A stretch of DNA of 15,564 bases from Scatosoma sp045594025 (lineage in GTDB: Bacteria > Bacillota > Clostridia > Christensenellales > Borkfalkiaceae): assembly GCA_045594025.1 (NCBI GenBank), contig JAZNXS010000015.1, forward strand, positions 1 to 15,564, written 5' to 3'. Under the pieces are notes generated by a model, which made no database searches, had not been told where the DNA came from, and saw nothing but the letters and a program-made list of their open reading frames with translations. This document shows, one piece after another, positions 1 to 6,275 of the stretch (position 1 is its first letter; each line of letters opens with the position of its first letter). Made by a program: the position numbers and the translations under genes.

Positions 1-21
1 AATCGGTCAAGGGTTTGAAAG

Positions 22-82
22 AAAAAATATCCGAAAAAATGCAATTTTTTTTGCAAAATCGCGATTTTTTCAGATATTTTTT
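22..82 (-). terminator. Long AT-rich hairpin after the P-type ATPase gene, probable terminator
   Basis: Arms at 22-40 and 64-82 are 19 bases each and complementary except at one position. Read as minus-strand RNA that position is a G-U pair, while as plus-strand RNA it is a C-A mismatch, which favours function on the minus strand, downstream of the ATPase stop codon. The 23-base loop (41-63) is itself self-complementary in part. The minus-strand 3' side runs into a U-rich tail. The stem is AT-rich, unlike a classical GC-rich terminator. Confidence 0.6.
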
Positions 83-138
83 ATACATTGACTAACTCAT
101 TCTTGATTTTTTAGGAAAAATAAGAATTTTTTATGGAA

Positions 139-2808
139 TTAAAGGTTTTTCTTCGCCTTTCTCTTTGCGTACTGACGCTGGCAAAGTTTTACGATTTCAA
201 CGATAGGAATAATACATGCACCAAGCAAAATGGCAACGCCGTATTCTACCCAACCAACCGTTGCGAAACCAAATGCCGACGCCAAGAAAGGTACTTCGCA
301 TACGAGCGTCGTCAACAAGAACGTACCGATTGCCGCAAGCCAAAGAACGATATTCTTGCTCTTTACTTTAAACAAACTGCCTCTTTGCGAACGCATATTC
401 ATGCTGTGGAAGATTTCCGCCATGGACATGGTCAAGAATGCCATCGTCATACCGTGGCTCTGTGCAGCAGCCGCATCGGGAGAAAGTACGAAATAACCAA
501 GGAAGAAGGAGCCCATTACCAACAACGCAACCAAAATACCTTGATAAATCACGTCTACGCCCATACCATCGGAAAATACCCCTGCCTTAGAGGATCTGGG
601 CGGCTGTTTCATAACGTCGTCTTCTGCTTTTTCCATGCCGAGCGCAAGTGCAGGGAATGTGTCCGTGACCAAGTTAATCCAAAGCAGGTGCACGGGTTCG
701 AGAATCGTAAACCCAAGCAGCGTCATTACGAAAATCGAGATAACTTCACTCATGTTAGACGCCAAAAGGAACTGGATTGCCTTTCTGATATTCGCGTAAA
801 TTCTACGCCCTTCTTCTACTGCACCGACAATCGTTGCGAAATTATCGTCCGTGAGTACCATATCCGCAACGTTCTTCGTTACGTCCGTACCCGTAATACC
901 CATACCGACGCCGATATCTGCCGCCTTGATTGAAGGCGCGTCGTTAACGCCGTCGCCCGTCATTGCCGTTACTTTGCCGATATTTCTCCAAGCGTTTACA
1001 ATACGCGTCTTATGTTCGGGTTGAACACGCGCATATACGCCGATACCCTGGAATTCGTTTGCGAACGTTTCCTCGTCCATTTCGTCAAGCTGTGCGCCAG
1101 AAATTGCGCGCACGCCGTCGTGAAGTATACCCAGTTCTTTCGCGATTGCGATTGCCGTGTCGATGTGGTCGCCCGTGATCATGATGGGACGAATACCTGC
1201 TTCTAAACAACGCTCAATTGCATCCTTAACCTCGGGACGGACGGGGTCGATCATGCCGCAAAGCCCCGTAAAGCAAAGGGTTTCCTCCAAAGCTTCCGCT
1301 TCAAAGTTTGCAGGCTTTTCCGCCCATACACGTTCTGCGCATGCAAGCACACGGAGCGCTCTGTCTGCCATCGCTTTGTTCGCCGCAAGGATTTCGGCTT
1401 TGTATTCCGCCGTCATGGGAACAGCTACGCCGTCCTTCAAATAATGGCTACATCTGTCAATAACAACGTCGGGCGCACCCTTCGTGTACTGCACAAACCC
1501 GCCCTCCGTTTCATGTACGGTGGACATCATTTTACGATTGGAATCGAAAGGCGCTTCACCCACACGAGGATACACGACCTTCAACGAATACTTCTTTTGA
1601 CCAAGCCTATCTGCCCATGCAACAAGCGCCGTTTCCGTAGGTTCACCCGTCAACGAGCCGTCTTCAAACAACTCCGCGTCGGAGCAGAGCGCCATGCCAA
1701 CGGCAATACGGTTTTCGTTTTCACCGAAATAGTCGACAACCGTCATTTTGTTCTGTGTAAGCGTACCTGTCTTATCCGAACAGATAATTTGCGCACAACC
1801 GAGCGTTTCTACCGCTGTCAATTTACGAATGATTGCATTACGTTTGGACATATTAGTAACGCCGATGGAAAGCACTACCGTAACAACCGCCGCAAGCCCT
1901 TCGGGAATTGCCGCAACCGCCAAAGATACCGCTACCATGAACGCGCTTAACGCAAATTCAAAGTCTAAACTGCCGTGCTGAATCAGCTGTACGCCGAATA
2001 CGATGACGCAGATACCAAGTACGAGCCAAGTAAGCACTTTGGAAAGCTGACCGAGCTTGATCTGCAAGGGGGTTTGCCCCTCTTCTGCTTGCGCCAAAGC
2101 GCCTGCAATTTTACCCATTTCGGTATCCATACCCGTTGCCGTTACAACCGCAACGCCTCTGCCGTAAACGACCGTACCGCCCATGTAGACCATGTTTTTA
2201 CGGTCGCCCAAGGGCACGTCTTTTGCGTTTTCTGCAATTTTAAGGGATTCTGCAATCTTCGTTACAGGCAAGGATTCACCCGTGAGCGCCGCTTCTTCAA
2301 TTTTAAGGCTTGCGCTTTCGAGAATTCTGCCGTCCGCAGGAACTGCGTCGCCCGCCTCCAACAGGATCACGTCGCCGACAACCAAATCCTCGCTGGGTAC
2401 ATGTACCACTTTACCGTCGCGGAGCACCTTCGACGTCGCCGCTGACATTTCCTGCAAGGCTTCTATCGCTTTTTCCGCTTTACTTTCCTGAAATACACCG
2501 AGTACGGCGTTGATAAGTACAACCGCCATAATGATGATAACGTCCACAAATTCCCCTTCCTCACCCTTGTAGATGTGGTAAATGGAAAGTGCGCCGCTGA
2601 TTGCCGCCGCCACGATCAAGATGATGATCATGGGATCGGACATTTGTTCGAAGAAACGACGAATAATCGATTTCTTCTTTGCCGCTGCGAGTTTGTTTTT
2701 GCCGTTGGTTTCCAAGCGCTGCGCCGCTTCAGAAGTGGAAAGACCGCTTTCTTGCGTGCTGCCAAGCTCTTGCAAAACGACTTCTTTTTCTTCGCAATAA
2801 TGCTTCAT
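139..2808 (-). CDS. P2A-type cation-transporting P-type ATPase (Ca2+/Mn2+ exporter)
   Basis: An 889-residue ATP-driven cation pump of the cytoplasmic membrane, full length for the family. Visible elements in order: N-terminal cation ATPase domain (about 5-75), TM1-2 (about 60-105), actuator motif TGES at 176-179, TM4 motif PEGL at 302-305, phosphorylation motif DKTGT with Asp345, nucleotide-binding KGAPD at 443-447, TGD at 545-547, hinge TGDGVND at 617-623, and the C-terminal TM bundle. Cation ligands of SERCA type are all recognisable: Glu303 (TM4), Asn685 and Glu688 (TM5), Asn712, Thr715 and Asp716 (TM6), Glu798 (TM8). The ATG at 2808 follows AAGGAG by 9 bases. The gene is monocistronic behind a yybP-ykoY riboswitch, which points to Mn2+ homeostasis. 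Family assignment is firm; Ca2+ versus Mn2+ is inference. Confidence 0.95.
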   Translation of the reverse strand: MKHYCEEKEVVLQELGSTQESGLSTSEAAQRLETNGKNKLAAAKKKSIIRRFFEQMSDPMIIILIVAAAISGALSIYHIYKGEEGEFVDVIIIMAVVLINAVLGVFQESKAEKAIEALQEMSAATSKVLRDGKVVHVPSEDLVVGDVILLEAGDAVPADGRILESASLKIEEAALTGESLPVTKIAESLKIAENAKDVPLGDRKNMVYMGGTVVYGRGVAVVTATGMDTEMGKIAGALAQAEEGQTPLQIKLGQLSKVLTWLVLGICVIVFGVQLIQHGSLDFEFALSAFMVAVSLAVAAIPEGLAAVVTVVLSIGVTNMSKRNAIIRKLTAVETLGCAQIICSDKTGTLTQNKMTVVDYFGENENRIAVGMALCSDAELFEDGSLTGEPTETALVAWADRLGQKKYSLKVVYPRVGEAPFDSNRKMMSTVHETEGGFVQYTKGAPDVVIDRCSHYLKDGVAVPMTAEYKAEILAANKAMADRALRVLACAERVWAEKPANFEAEALEETLCFTGLCGMIDPVRPEVKDAIERCLEAGIRPIMITGDHIDTAIAIAKELGILHDGVRAISGAQLDEMDEETFANEFQGIGVYARVQPEHKTRIVNAWRNIGKVTAMTGDGVNDAPSIKAADIGVGMGITGTDVTKNVADMVLTDDNFATIVGAVEEGRRIYANIRKAIQFLLASNMSEVISIFVMTLLGFTILEPVHLLWINLVTDTFPALALGMEKAEDDVMKQPPRSSKAGVFSDGMGVDVIYQGILVALLVMGSFFLGYFVLSPDAAAAQSHGMTMAFLTMSMAEIFHSMNMRSQRGSLFKVKSKNIVLWLAAIGTFLLTTLVCEVPFLASAFGFATVGWVEYGVAILLGACIIPIVEIVKLCQRQYAKRKAKKNL

Positions 2809-2867
2809 GTTGCAATACTCCTTATCTATATATTATTATTTTATTTTTCGAAAATAATTACAGGCAA

Positions 2868-2898
2868 ATAAAAAACCGAGCACGGTTGCCGTACTCGG
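2868..2898 (-). terminator. Intrinsic terminator, expression platform of the Mn2+ riboswitch
   Basis: A 10-bp stem (2889-2898 with 2876-2885, one G-U pair) with a 3-base loop is followed on the minus strand by a run of U. It lies between the riboswitch aptamer and the ATPase start codon, so it would stop transcription before the gene. Its 5' arm (2888-2894) can instead pair with 2926-2932. Confidence 0.85.
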
Positions 2899-2917
2899 TC
2901 GGGTTTCCACCTAAGAG

Positions 2918-3032
2918 GACTCCTTATACGGCTTTACCTATATAACTGAGTCTCGCAATTTAAGGCAAGCCAGGCGAATCGCCAGTGATGTTGACTTACC
3001 ACACGTACAAAACGTGTTCGCTACTCCCTCAA
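2918..3032 (-). promoter_or_regulatory. yybP-ykoY family (Mn2+-sensing) riboswitch and switching helix
   Basis: In minus-strand RNA the aptamer spans 3032 to 2946. Helix P1 pairs 3028-3032 with 2946-2950. Directly inside are the two conserved loop sequences of this class, GGAGUAGC on the 5' side and GCGAGAC on the 3' side. A hairpin closed by ACACGU/ACGUGU follows, and then an arm closed by GGUAAG/CUUGCC that carries a GGCG/CGCC tip. In characterised members Mn2+ binding switches on export genes, including P-type ATPases such as Lactococcus yoaB. Downstream, 2948-2952 can pair with 2918-2922 and 2940-2945 with 2924-2929, competing with P1. Identified by motif only; no covariance search was run. 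Confidence 0.85.
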
Positions 3033-3048
3033 GGGGCTTATTGATATT

Positions 3049-3077
3049 ATTATAACACACCGAAAAAAAGGTGTCAA
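3049..3077 (-). promoter_or_regulatory. Sigma-A type promoter for the riboswitch-ATPase transcript
   Basis: A perfect -35 TTGACA (3072-3077) and a perfect -10 TATAAT (3049-3054) are separated by 17 bases. Transcription should start near 3042, a few bases before the riboswitch P1 helix. This is the strongest consensus promoter in the window. Confidence 0.9.
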
Positions 3078-3152
3078 GCGTTTTACTACATTTTTTATAC
3101 CGCAAAATCAACGGGTATGGTCGCACCTATCTATCAAAATGCATGATATAGC

Positions 3153-3256
3153 TTTATAGGGTATGGACGTATCAACCTATAAAAACGTAGGGTAAGACAC
3201 TAAGTCTGGCTGCAAGATCATCTTGCGAAACGCAGCGCAACGAAGTATTGCGCCGC
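3153..3256. other. Gene-free stretch with three inverted repeats between yebC and the riboswitch promoter
   Basis: The region 3080-3268 has no convincing gene. It holds an 8-bp inverted repeat at 3153-3160/3176-3183, a 7-bp near-perfect palindrome with a one-base centre at 3212-3226, and a 9-bp GC-rich hairpin at 3232-3240/3248-3256 just after the yebC stop. The last could be a yebC terminator, but no U-run follows it on the minus strand. I cannot assign a function to the other two. Confidence 0.45.
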
Positions 3257-3268
3257 GTATTCTTTGTT

Positions 3269-4057
3269 TTATTCTTCGTCGGGAAGTTCTACGTTGTGAT
3301 ATACGTTCTGCACGTCGTCGTGTTCTTCGAGCGCGTCGATCATCTTTTCAAACGTAGCCACCTTATCCTCGGGCAACGTAATTCTGTTTTGAGGAATCAT
3401 CGCAACTTCCGCCTGCACGAAACGAATTTTGGGTTCTTCCTCTTCATTTCTCTTCCCCTTGGGAGCCGCCGCCATTAATTCCGCATTCTTATCTTCCAAG
3501 TACTTACGCACTTCCGAGAAGGTTTCAGGCGCGGTGAAAATTTCATAAACGTCATCGCTTACAATAACGTCGTCTGCGCCTGCCTCCAAAGCGTATTCCG
3601 TCATGGTATCTTCGTCGAGTTCTACCGTTCTTTCTACCACGATATAACCCTTGTTATCGAAGTTATAGGATACGCAACCGTTTTGCCCGAGCTGGCCGCC
3701 GTGCTTACCGAGAATAGCGCGCACGTCACCTGCCGTACGGTTGATGTTGTCCGTCAACGTTACAATGATTACCGCCGAACCTGCTACACCGTAGCCTTCG
3801 TAGGTAAGTTCCTTGTAATCCGCCCCACTCATTTCACCAGCCGCTTTTTTGATACTGCGCTGAATGTTATCGTTGGGCATATTCGCAGCCTTAGCCTTTG
3901 CAATAATATCTGCAAGCTTGCTGTTGGTGTCGGGGTTAGGGTTGGATTTTGCCGCCACTGCGATTTCTCTGCCGAGCTTGGTAAAAATTCTACCCTTCGC
4001 TGCGTCCGCCTTACCCTTCTTTGCCTGTATGTTATGCCATTTGCTATGTCCTGACAT
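3269..4057 (-). CDS. yebC: YebC/PmpR (TACO1) family protein
   Basis: A 262-residue cytoplasmic protein with the family's signature start: MSGHSKWHNIQAKKGKAD is followed by a conserved basic FTKLGREI segment. The length is slightly above the usual 240-250. The family was described as DNA-binding regulators (PmpR). More recent work links YebC-type proteins, like mitochondrial TACO1, to translation of difficult sequences such as proline stretches. Placement after ribosomal and rRNA-modification genes fits a translation role, but this is inference. The ATG at 4057 follows AAGGAG by 7 bases. The gene starts 17 bases after the stop of the upstream RNA methyltransferase, so the two are almost certainly co-transcribed. 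Confidence 0.96.
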   Translation of the reverse strand: MSGHSKWHNIQAKKGKADAAKGRIFTKLGREIAVAAKSNPNPDTNSKLADIIAKAKAANMPNDNIQRSIKKAAGEMSGADYKELTYEGYGVAGSAVIIVTLTDNINRTAGDVRAILGKHGGQLGQNGCVSYNFDNKGYIVVERTVELDEDTMTEYALEAGADDVIVSDDVYEIFTAPETFSEVRKYLEDKNAELMAAAPKGKRNEEEEPKIRFVQAEVAMIPQNRITLPEDKVATFEKMIDALEEHDDVQNVYHNVELPDEE

Positions 4058-4074
4058 GTCTTTTCTCCTTGAAT

Positions 4075-4824
4075 TTATTCGTTAAACCCGTCTTTATTCA
4101 AGACGTACATGATAATCCCTGCTGAAATCGCCGCATTTAAGCTTTCCTGTGTGGATTGCATGGGGATTTTGATGGTGTGCGCCGCCAACGATTCCACCTC
4201 TTTGGAAATCCCATTCGCCTCATTCCCGATTGCCAAAGTAAAACGCTTGGGCGCGTCGAACGTAAATACGTTCACCCCGCCCATGTCCGCCACCACGATA
4301 GGCGTATCCGCTAAAACGGATAAAATATCCGACTTTGCGCCGCGGTAAAGCTTTGTAAAAAATACGCCACTCATGCTCGCGCGGACGCTTTTGGGTGCAT
4401 ACGGATCGGCACATTCTTCCGTGAGGTAAATTTCCTCATACCCGGCGGCATTTGCCGTACGAATAATCGTACCGACGTTACCAGGATCGGAAACGCCGTC
4501 CAAAAGCAAGCATTTACCCTTGGGCGCAGACAGTTGCCGCGTGGGAATGCGCACTCTACACAAGATCCCCTGCGGCGTCTTTTCATCTGAGAGAAAACGG
4601 AAAACGTCGTCAGAAACGCGCGTTGTAAGCGATTCCTCAAACGGAATTTCGCCTGCGTAGCTTTCTGCGATAAACACACGGTCTACCTCAAAATCACTCC
4701 TTTGGCATTCCGATGCCATCTTCCTGCCCTCGACAAGAAACATACCCTGTTCCTTACGGGCTTTTTTCTCTTTTAACGCCGCCGTTTCTTTGATAAGCGG
4801 ATTGTTTTTCGAGGTTAAAATCAT
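4075..4824 (-). CDS. TrmH/SpoU family RNA 2'-O-methyltransferase
   Basis: A 249-residue SPOUT methyltransferase that would use S-adenosylmethionine to methylate a ribose 2'-OH of rRNA or tRNA. An N-terminal substrate-binding domain (about 1-95) starts with SKNNPLIKE, typical of the RlmB/TsnR-like branch. The catalytic knot domain shows motif 1 NVGTIIRTA (116-124, with Arg122), motif 2 FTLAIGNEANGIS (195-207), and motif 3 IPMQSTQESLNAA (220-232), whose asparagine-containing part binds the cofactor in the family. It sits after rplT, a common place for this family in Firmicutes, and 17 bases before yebC. The RBS is weak and no own promoter is clear, so readthrough of the rplT terminator is likely. 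The target nucleotide cannot be told. Confidence 0.93.
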   Translation of the reverse strand: MILTSKNNPLIKETAALKEKKARKEQGMFLVEGRKMASECQRSDFEVDRVFIAESYAGEIPFEESLTTRVSDDVFRFLSDEKTPQGILCRVRIPTRQLSAPKGKCLLLDGVSDPGNVGTIIRTANAAGYEEIYLTEECADPYAPKSVRASMSGVFFTKLYRGAKSDILSVLADTPIVVADMGGVNVFTFDAPKRFTLAIGNEANGISKEVESLAAHTIKIPMQSTQESLNAAISAGIIMYVLNKDGFNE

Positions 4825-4839
4825 TTTCTTAAAATAGCG

Positions 4840-4867
4840 AAAAAAGCCTTTTGTTCAAAAGGCTTTT
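4840..4867 (-). terminator. Intrinsic terminator after rplT
   Basis: An 11-12-bp stem (4842-4853 with 4856-4867) has a very short loop and a six-U run on the minus strand at 4845-4840. It ends the infC-rpmI-rplT unit only 15 bases before the methyltransferase start codon. No clear promoter follows, so termination is probably partial. Confidence 0.75.
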
Positions 4868-4877
4868 CTTCTTTGTC

Positions 4878-5228
4878 TTAGAGCGCTGCTTTTGCTTTTT
4901 CTACAAGCTGAGCGAATGCTGCTGCATCGTTTACAGCCAAGTCAGCAAGTACCTTTCTGTTGAGGTTGATACCTGCAACGCTAAGGCCGTGCATAAGCTT
5001 GCTGTAAGAAATACCGTTGATTCTTGCAGCTGCGTTGATTCTTACGATCCACAGACGACGGAAATCTCTCTTTCTCAATTTTCTGCCGATGTAAGCATAA
5101 TTCAACGATTTCATTACGGCTTCTCTAGCGATTCTGTAAGATCTGCTCTTGCTGCCGAAATAACCCTTGGAAAGTTTGAAAATTTTTCTACGCTTTTTAA
5201 CTGCGTTCACTGCTCTCTTAATACGCAT
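4878..5228 (-). CDS. rplT: 50S ribosomal protein L20
   Basis: A 116-residue, very basic protein of the large ribosomal subunit, needed early in 50S assembly and bound to 23S rRNA. The family pattern is clear: a basic N-terminal extension (RIKRAVNAVKKRRKIFKLSKGYFG), then YAYIGRKLRKRDFRRLW and INAAARINGISYS, then LMHGLSVAGINLNRKVLADLA. The length is normal. The N-terminal residues look intact and the ATG at 5228 follows a GGAG-type RBS. It is the last gene of infC-rpmI-rplT. In Bacillus, L20 represses this operon through the leader, and a leader with matching architecture lies at 6052-6187 here. Confidence 0.98.
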   Translation of the reverse strand: MRIKRAVNAVKKRRKIFKLSKGYFGSKSRSYRIAREAVMKSLNYAYIGRKLRKRDFRRLWIVRINAAARINGISYSKLMHGLSVAGINLNRKVLADLAVNDAAAFAQLVEKAKAAL

Positions 5229-5248
5229 AATTCATCTGTCTCCTTCTC

Positions 5249-5449
5249 TTATTTCTTGTAAGGCATCATGCTCTTAACGGTGTTTTCCTGCGTGGAAGCC
5301 ACGAGAGCGCCCTGACGCAAACGTCTCTTTCTCTTTCTGTTCTTGGTTTCTGCTTTGTGGTTCTTACCGCTGTGAGAACGGTTTACTTTACCCGAACCGG
5401 TCAGCCAGAAACGTTTTTTGGTACTGCTATGTGTTTTCTGTTTAGGCAT
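5249..5449 (-). CDS. rpmI: 50S ribosomal protein L35
   Basis: A 66-residue basic protein of the large subunit with the family signature: MPKQKTHSSTKKRF near the start, TGSGKVNRSHSGKNH in the middle, and a basic RKRKRRLRQGALV segment. Normal length. The ATG at 5449 follows GGAGG by 8 bases. It lies between infC and rplT in the conserved order, with short gaps on both sides, and has no promoter of its own. Confidence 0.98.
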   Translation of the reverse strand: MPKQKTHSSTKKRFWLTGSGKVNRSHSGKNHKAETKNRKRKRRLRQGALVASTQENTVKSMMPYKK

Positions 5450-5525
5450 ATGTTTATCCTCCGAAATTTTTTACTGATTTTGTATAACAACCTGTTTTAA
5501 ACAGGGCTTGTCCTCATTGAATCCC

Positions 5526-6035
5526 TTATTTTGCAGGCGAAAGGATCATCAAAATGTTTCTGCCTTCCGTCTTGGGTTCTTTATCCATTACCGCCTTACC
5601 GCCGAGCATATCGAAGAAACGGCGCATCACGTCAATACCCATCGCTGCGTGCGCTTGCTGACGGCCTCTCATACGAATGGATACCTTGACCTTGTTGCCG
5701 TCGCCGAGCATTTCAACCGTCTTCTTCGCCTTGACGTTAAGATCACCTACGTCAATCGTCATGGAAAGATAGATTTCCTTCAATTCCACTACTTTTTGAT
5801 TTTTACGGTTTTCCTTTTCCTTCTTTGCCTGTTCGAACTTGAACTTTCCATAGTTCATGATCTTACATACGGGGGGAACTGCGTTGGGAGAGATCTTTAC
5901 CAAATCCAAATCCTCTTCCTCTGCGATCTGCAATGCAGCCGCCGCGCTCATAATGCCGAGCTGTTCGCCCGTAGCGGAGATTACTCTGACTTCTCTGTCA
6001 CGAATTTCTTCGTTGATCTGATGCTGTTCTTTAAT
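5526..6035 (-). CDS. infC: Translation initiation factor IF-3, AUU start codon
   Basis: IF-3 binds the 30S subunit, keeps it apart from 50S and proofreads the start codon. The protein is 169 residues, normal for the family. The N-domain contains INEEIRDREVRVI and GEQLGIMSAAAALQIAEE; a basic linker follows, and the C-domain contains KEIYLSMTIDVGDLNVKAKK and VSIRMRGRQQAH. The first ATG in frame (5951) would delete most of the conserved N-domain. Upstream of it there is no ATG, GTG or TTG before the in-frame TAA at 6042-6044. The codon at 6035-6033 is ATT, preceded by GTGAGGT with 9 bases of spacing. AUU starts for infC are known in E. coli and Bacillus, where they allow IF-3 to repress its own translation. 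Confidence 0.95.
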   Translation of the reverse strand: MKEQHQINEEIRDREVRVISATGEQLGIMSAAAALQIAEEEDLDLVKISPNAVPPVCKIMNYGKFKFEQAKKEKENRKNQKVVELKEIYLSMTIDVGDLNVKAKKTVEMLGDGNKVKVSIRMRGRQQAHAAMGIDVMRRFFDMLGGKAVMDKEPKTEGRNILMILSPAK

Positions 6036-6043
6036 GGTAGTTT

Positions 6044-6050
6044 ACCTCAC
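6044..6050 (-). promoter_or_regulatory. Ribosome binding site of infC that fixes its AUU start
   Basis: GTGAGGT sits 9 bases before the ATT codon at 6035-6033 and directly after the leader terminator's U-run. Its good match and spacing support initiation at ATT. Confidence 0.8.
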
Positions 6051-6051
6051 G

Positions 6052-6087
6052 TCAAAAAATAAAGGGTTGCTTGCATAGCAACCCTTT
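6052..6087 (-). terminator. Leader terminator upstream of infC
   Basis: An 11-bp perfect stem (6077-6087 with 6061-6071), a 5-base loop and a run of six U after one A on the minus strand. It lies about 100 bases into the leader and just before the infC ribosome binding site, as expected of an attenuator. Confidence 0.85.
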
Positions 6088-6187
6088 TCACTGCATAATC
6101 ATCCCTATTCCAAGAACAAGAAAATTATTGAGCCGTACCAATCAACACTGCACGGCGAGAAGGTTTGCTTCTGCTTAGCTTTAATAT
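6088..6187 (-). promoter_or_regulatory. infC-rpmI-rplT operon leader, L20-type autoregulatory RNA
   Basis: Together with the terminator at 6052-6087 this leader resembles the L20 leader of Firmicutes, in which free L20 binds the mRNA and promotes termination. Seen here: a hairpin closed by GCCGU/ACGGC (6152-6156 with 6132-6136), and a segment at 6160-6169 that can pair 9 of 10 bases with 6077-6086, the 5' arm of the terminator. That pairing would act as an antiterminator. The layout is seen directly; L20 as ligand is inferred from the family. Confidence 0.7.
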
Positions 6188-6215
6188 ATTAACATACCGC
6201 AAACCCTATTGTCAA
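6186..6215 (-). promoter_or_regulatory. Promoter of the infC operon
   Basis: A perfect -35 TTGACA (6210-6215), an 18-base spacer and a weaker -10 TAATAT (6186-6191) with an upstream TG as in extended -10 promoters. It lies between the thrS stop and the infC leader. Confidence 0.7.
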
Positions 6216-6275
6216 CTGATTTTTGCCTTATTTTAGGAATTTTTTTTCAAGTTTTTCCAAGAACGACGCCTTTCA

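Noticed and set aside
133..933. 266-codon open frame on the plus strand opposite the ATPase gene
   Set aside because: It lies wholly antisense to a gene with clear P-type ATPase motifs, and its translation has no recognisable domain. Similar long antisense frames opposite thrS, leuS and the lipoprotein gene were dropped for the same reason.
2938..3126. 62-codon frame on the minus strand
   Set aside because: It covers the riboswitch aptamer and starts upstream of its promoter; it has no RBS or domain.
6216..6275. Terminator after thrS
   Set aside because: The stretch is T/A-rich but I could not find a stable inverted repeat followed by a U-run, so none was called.
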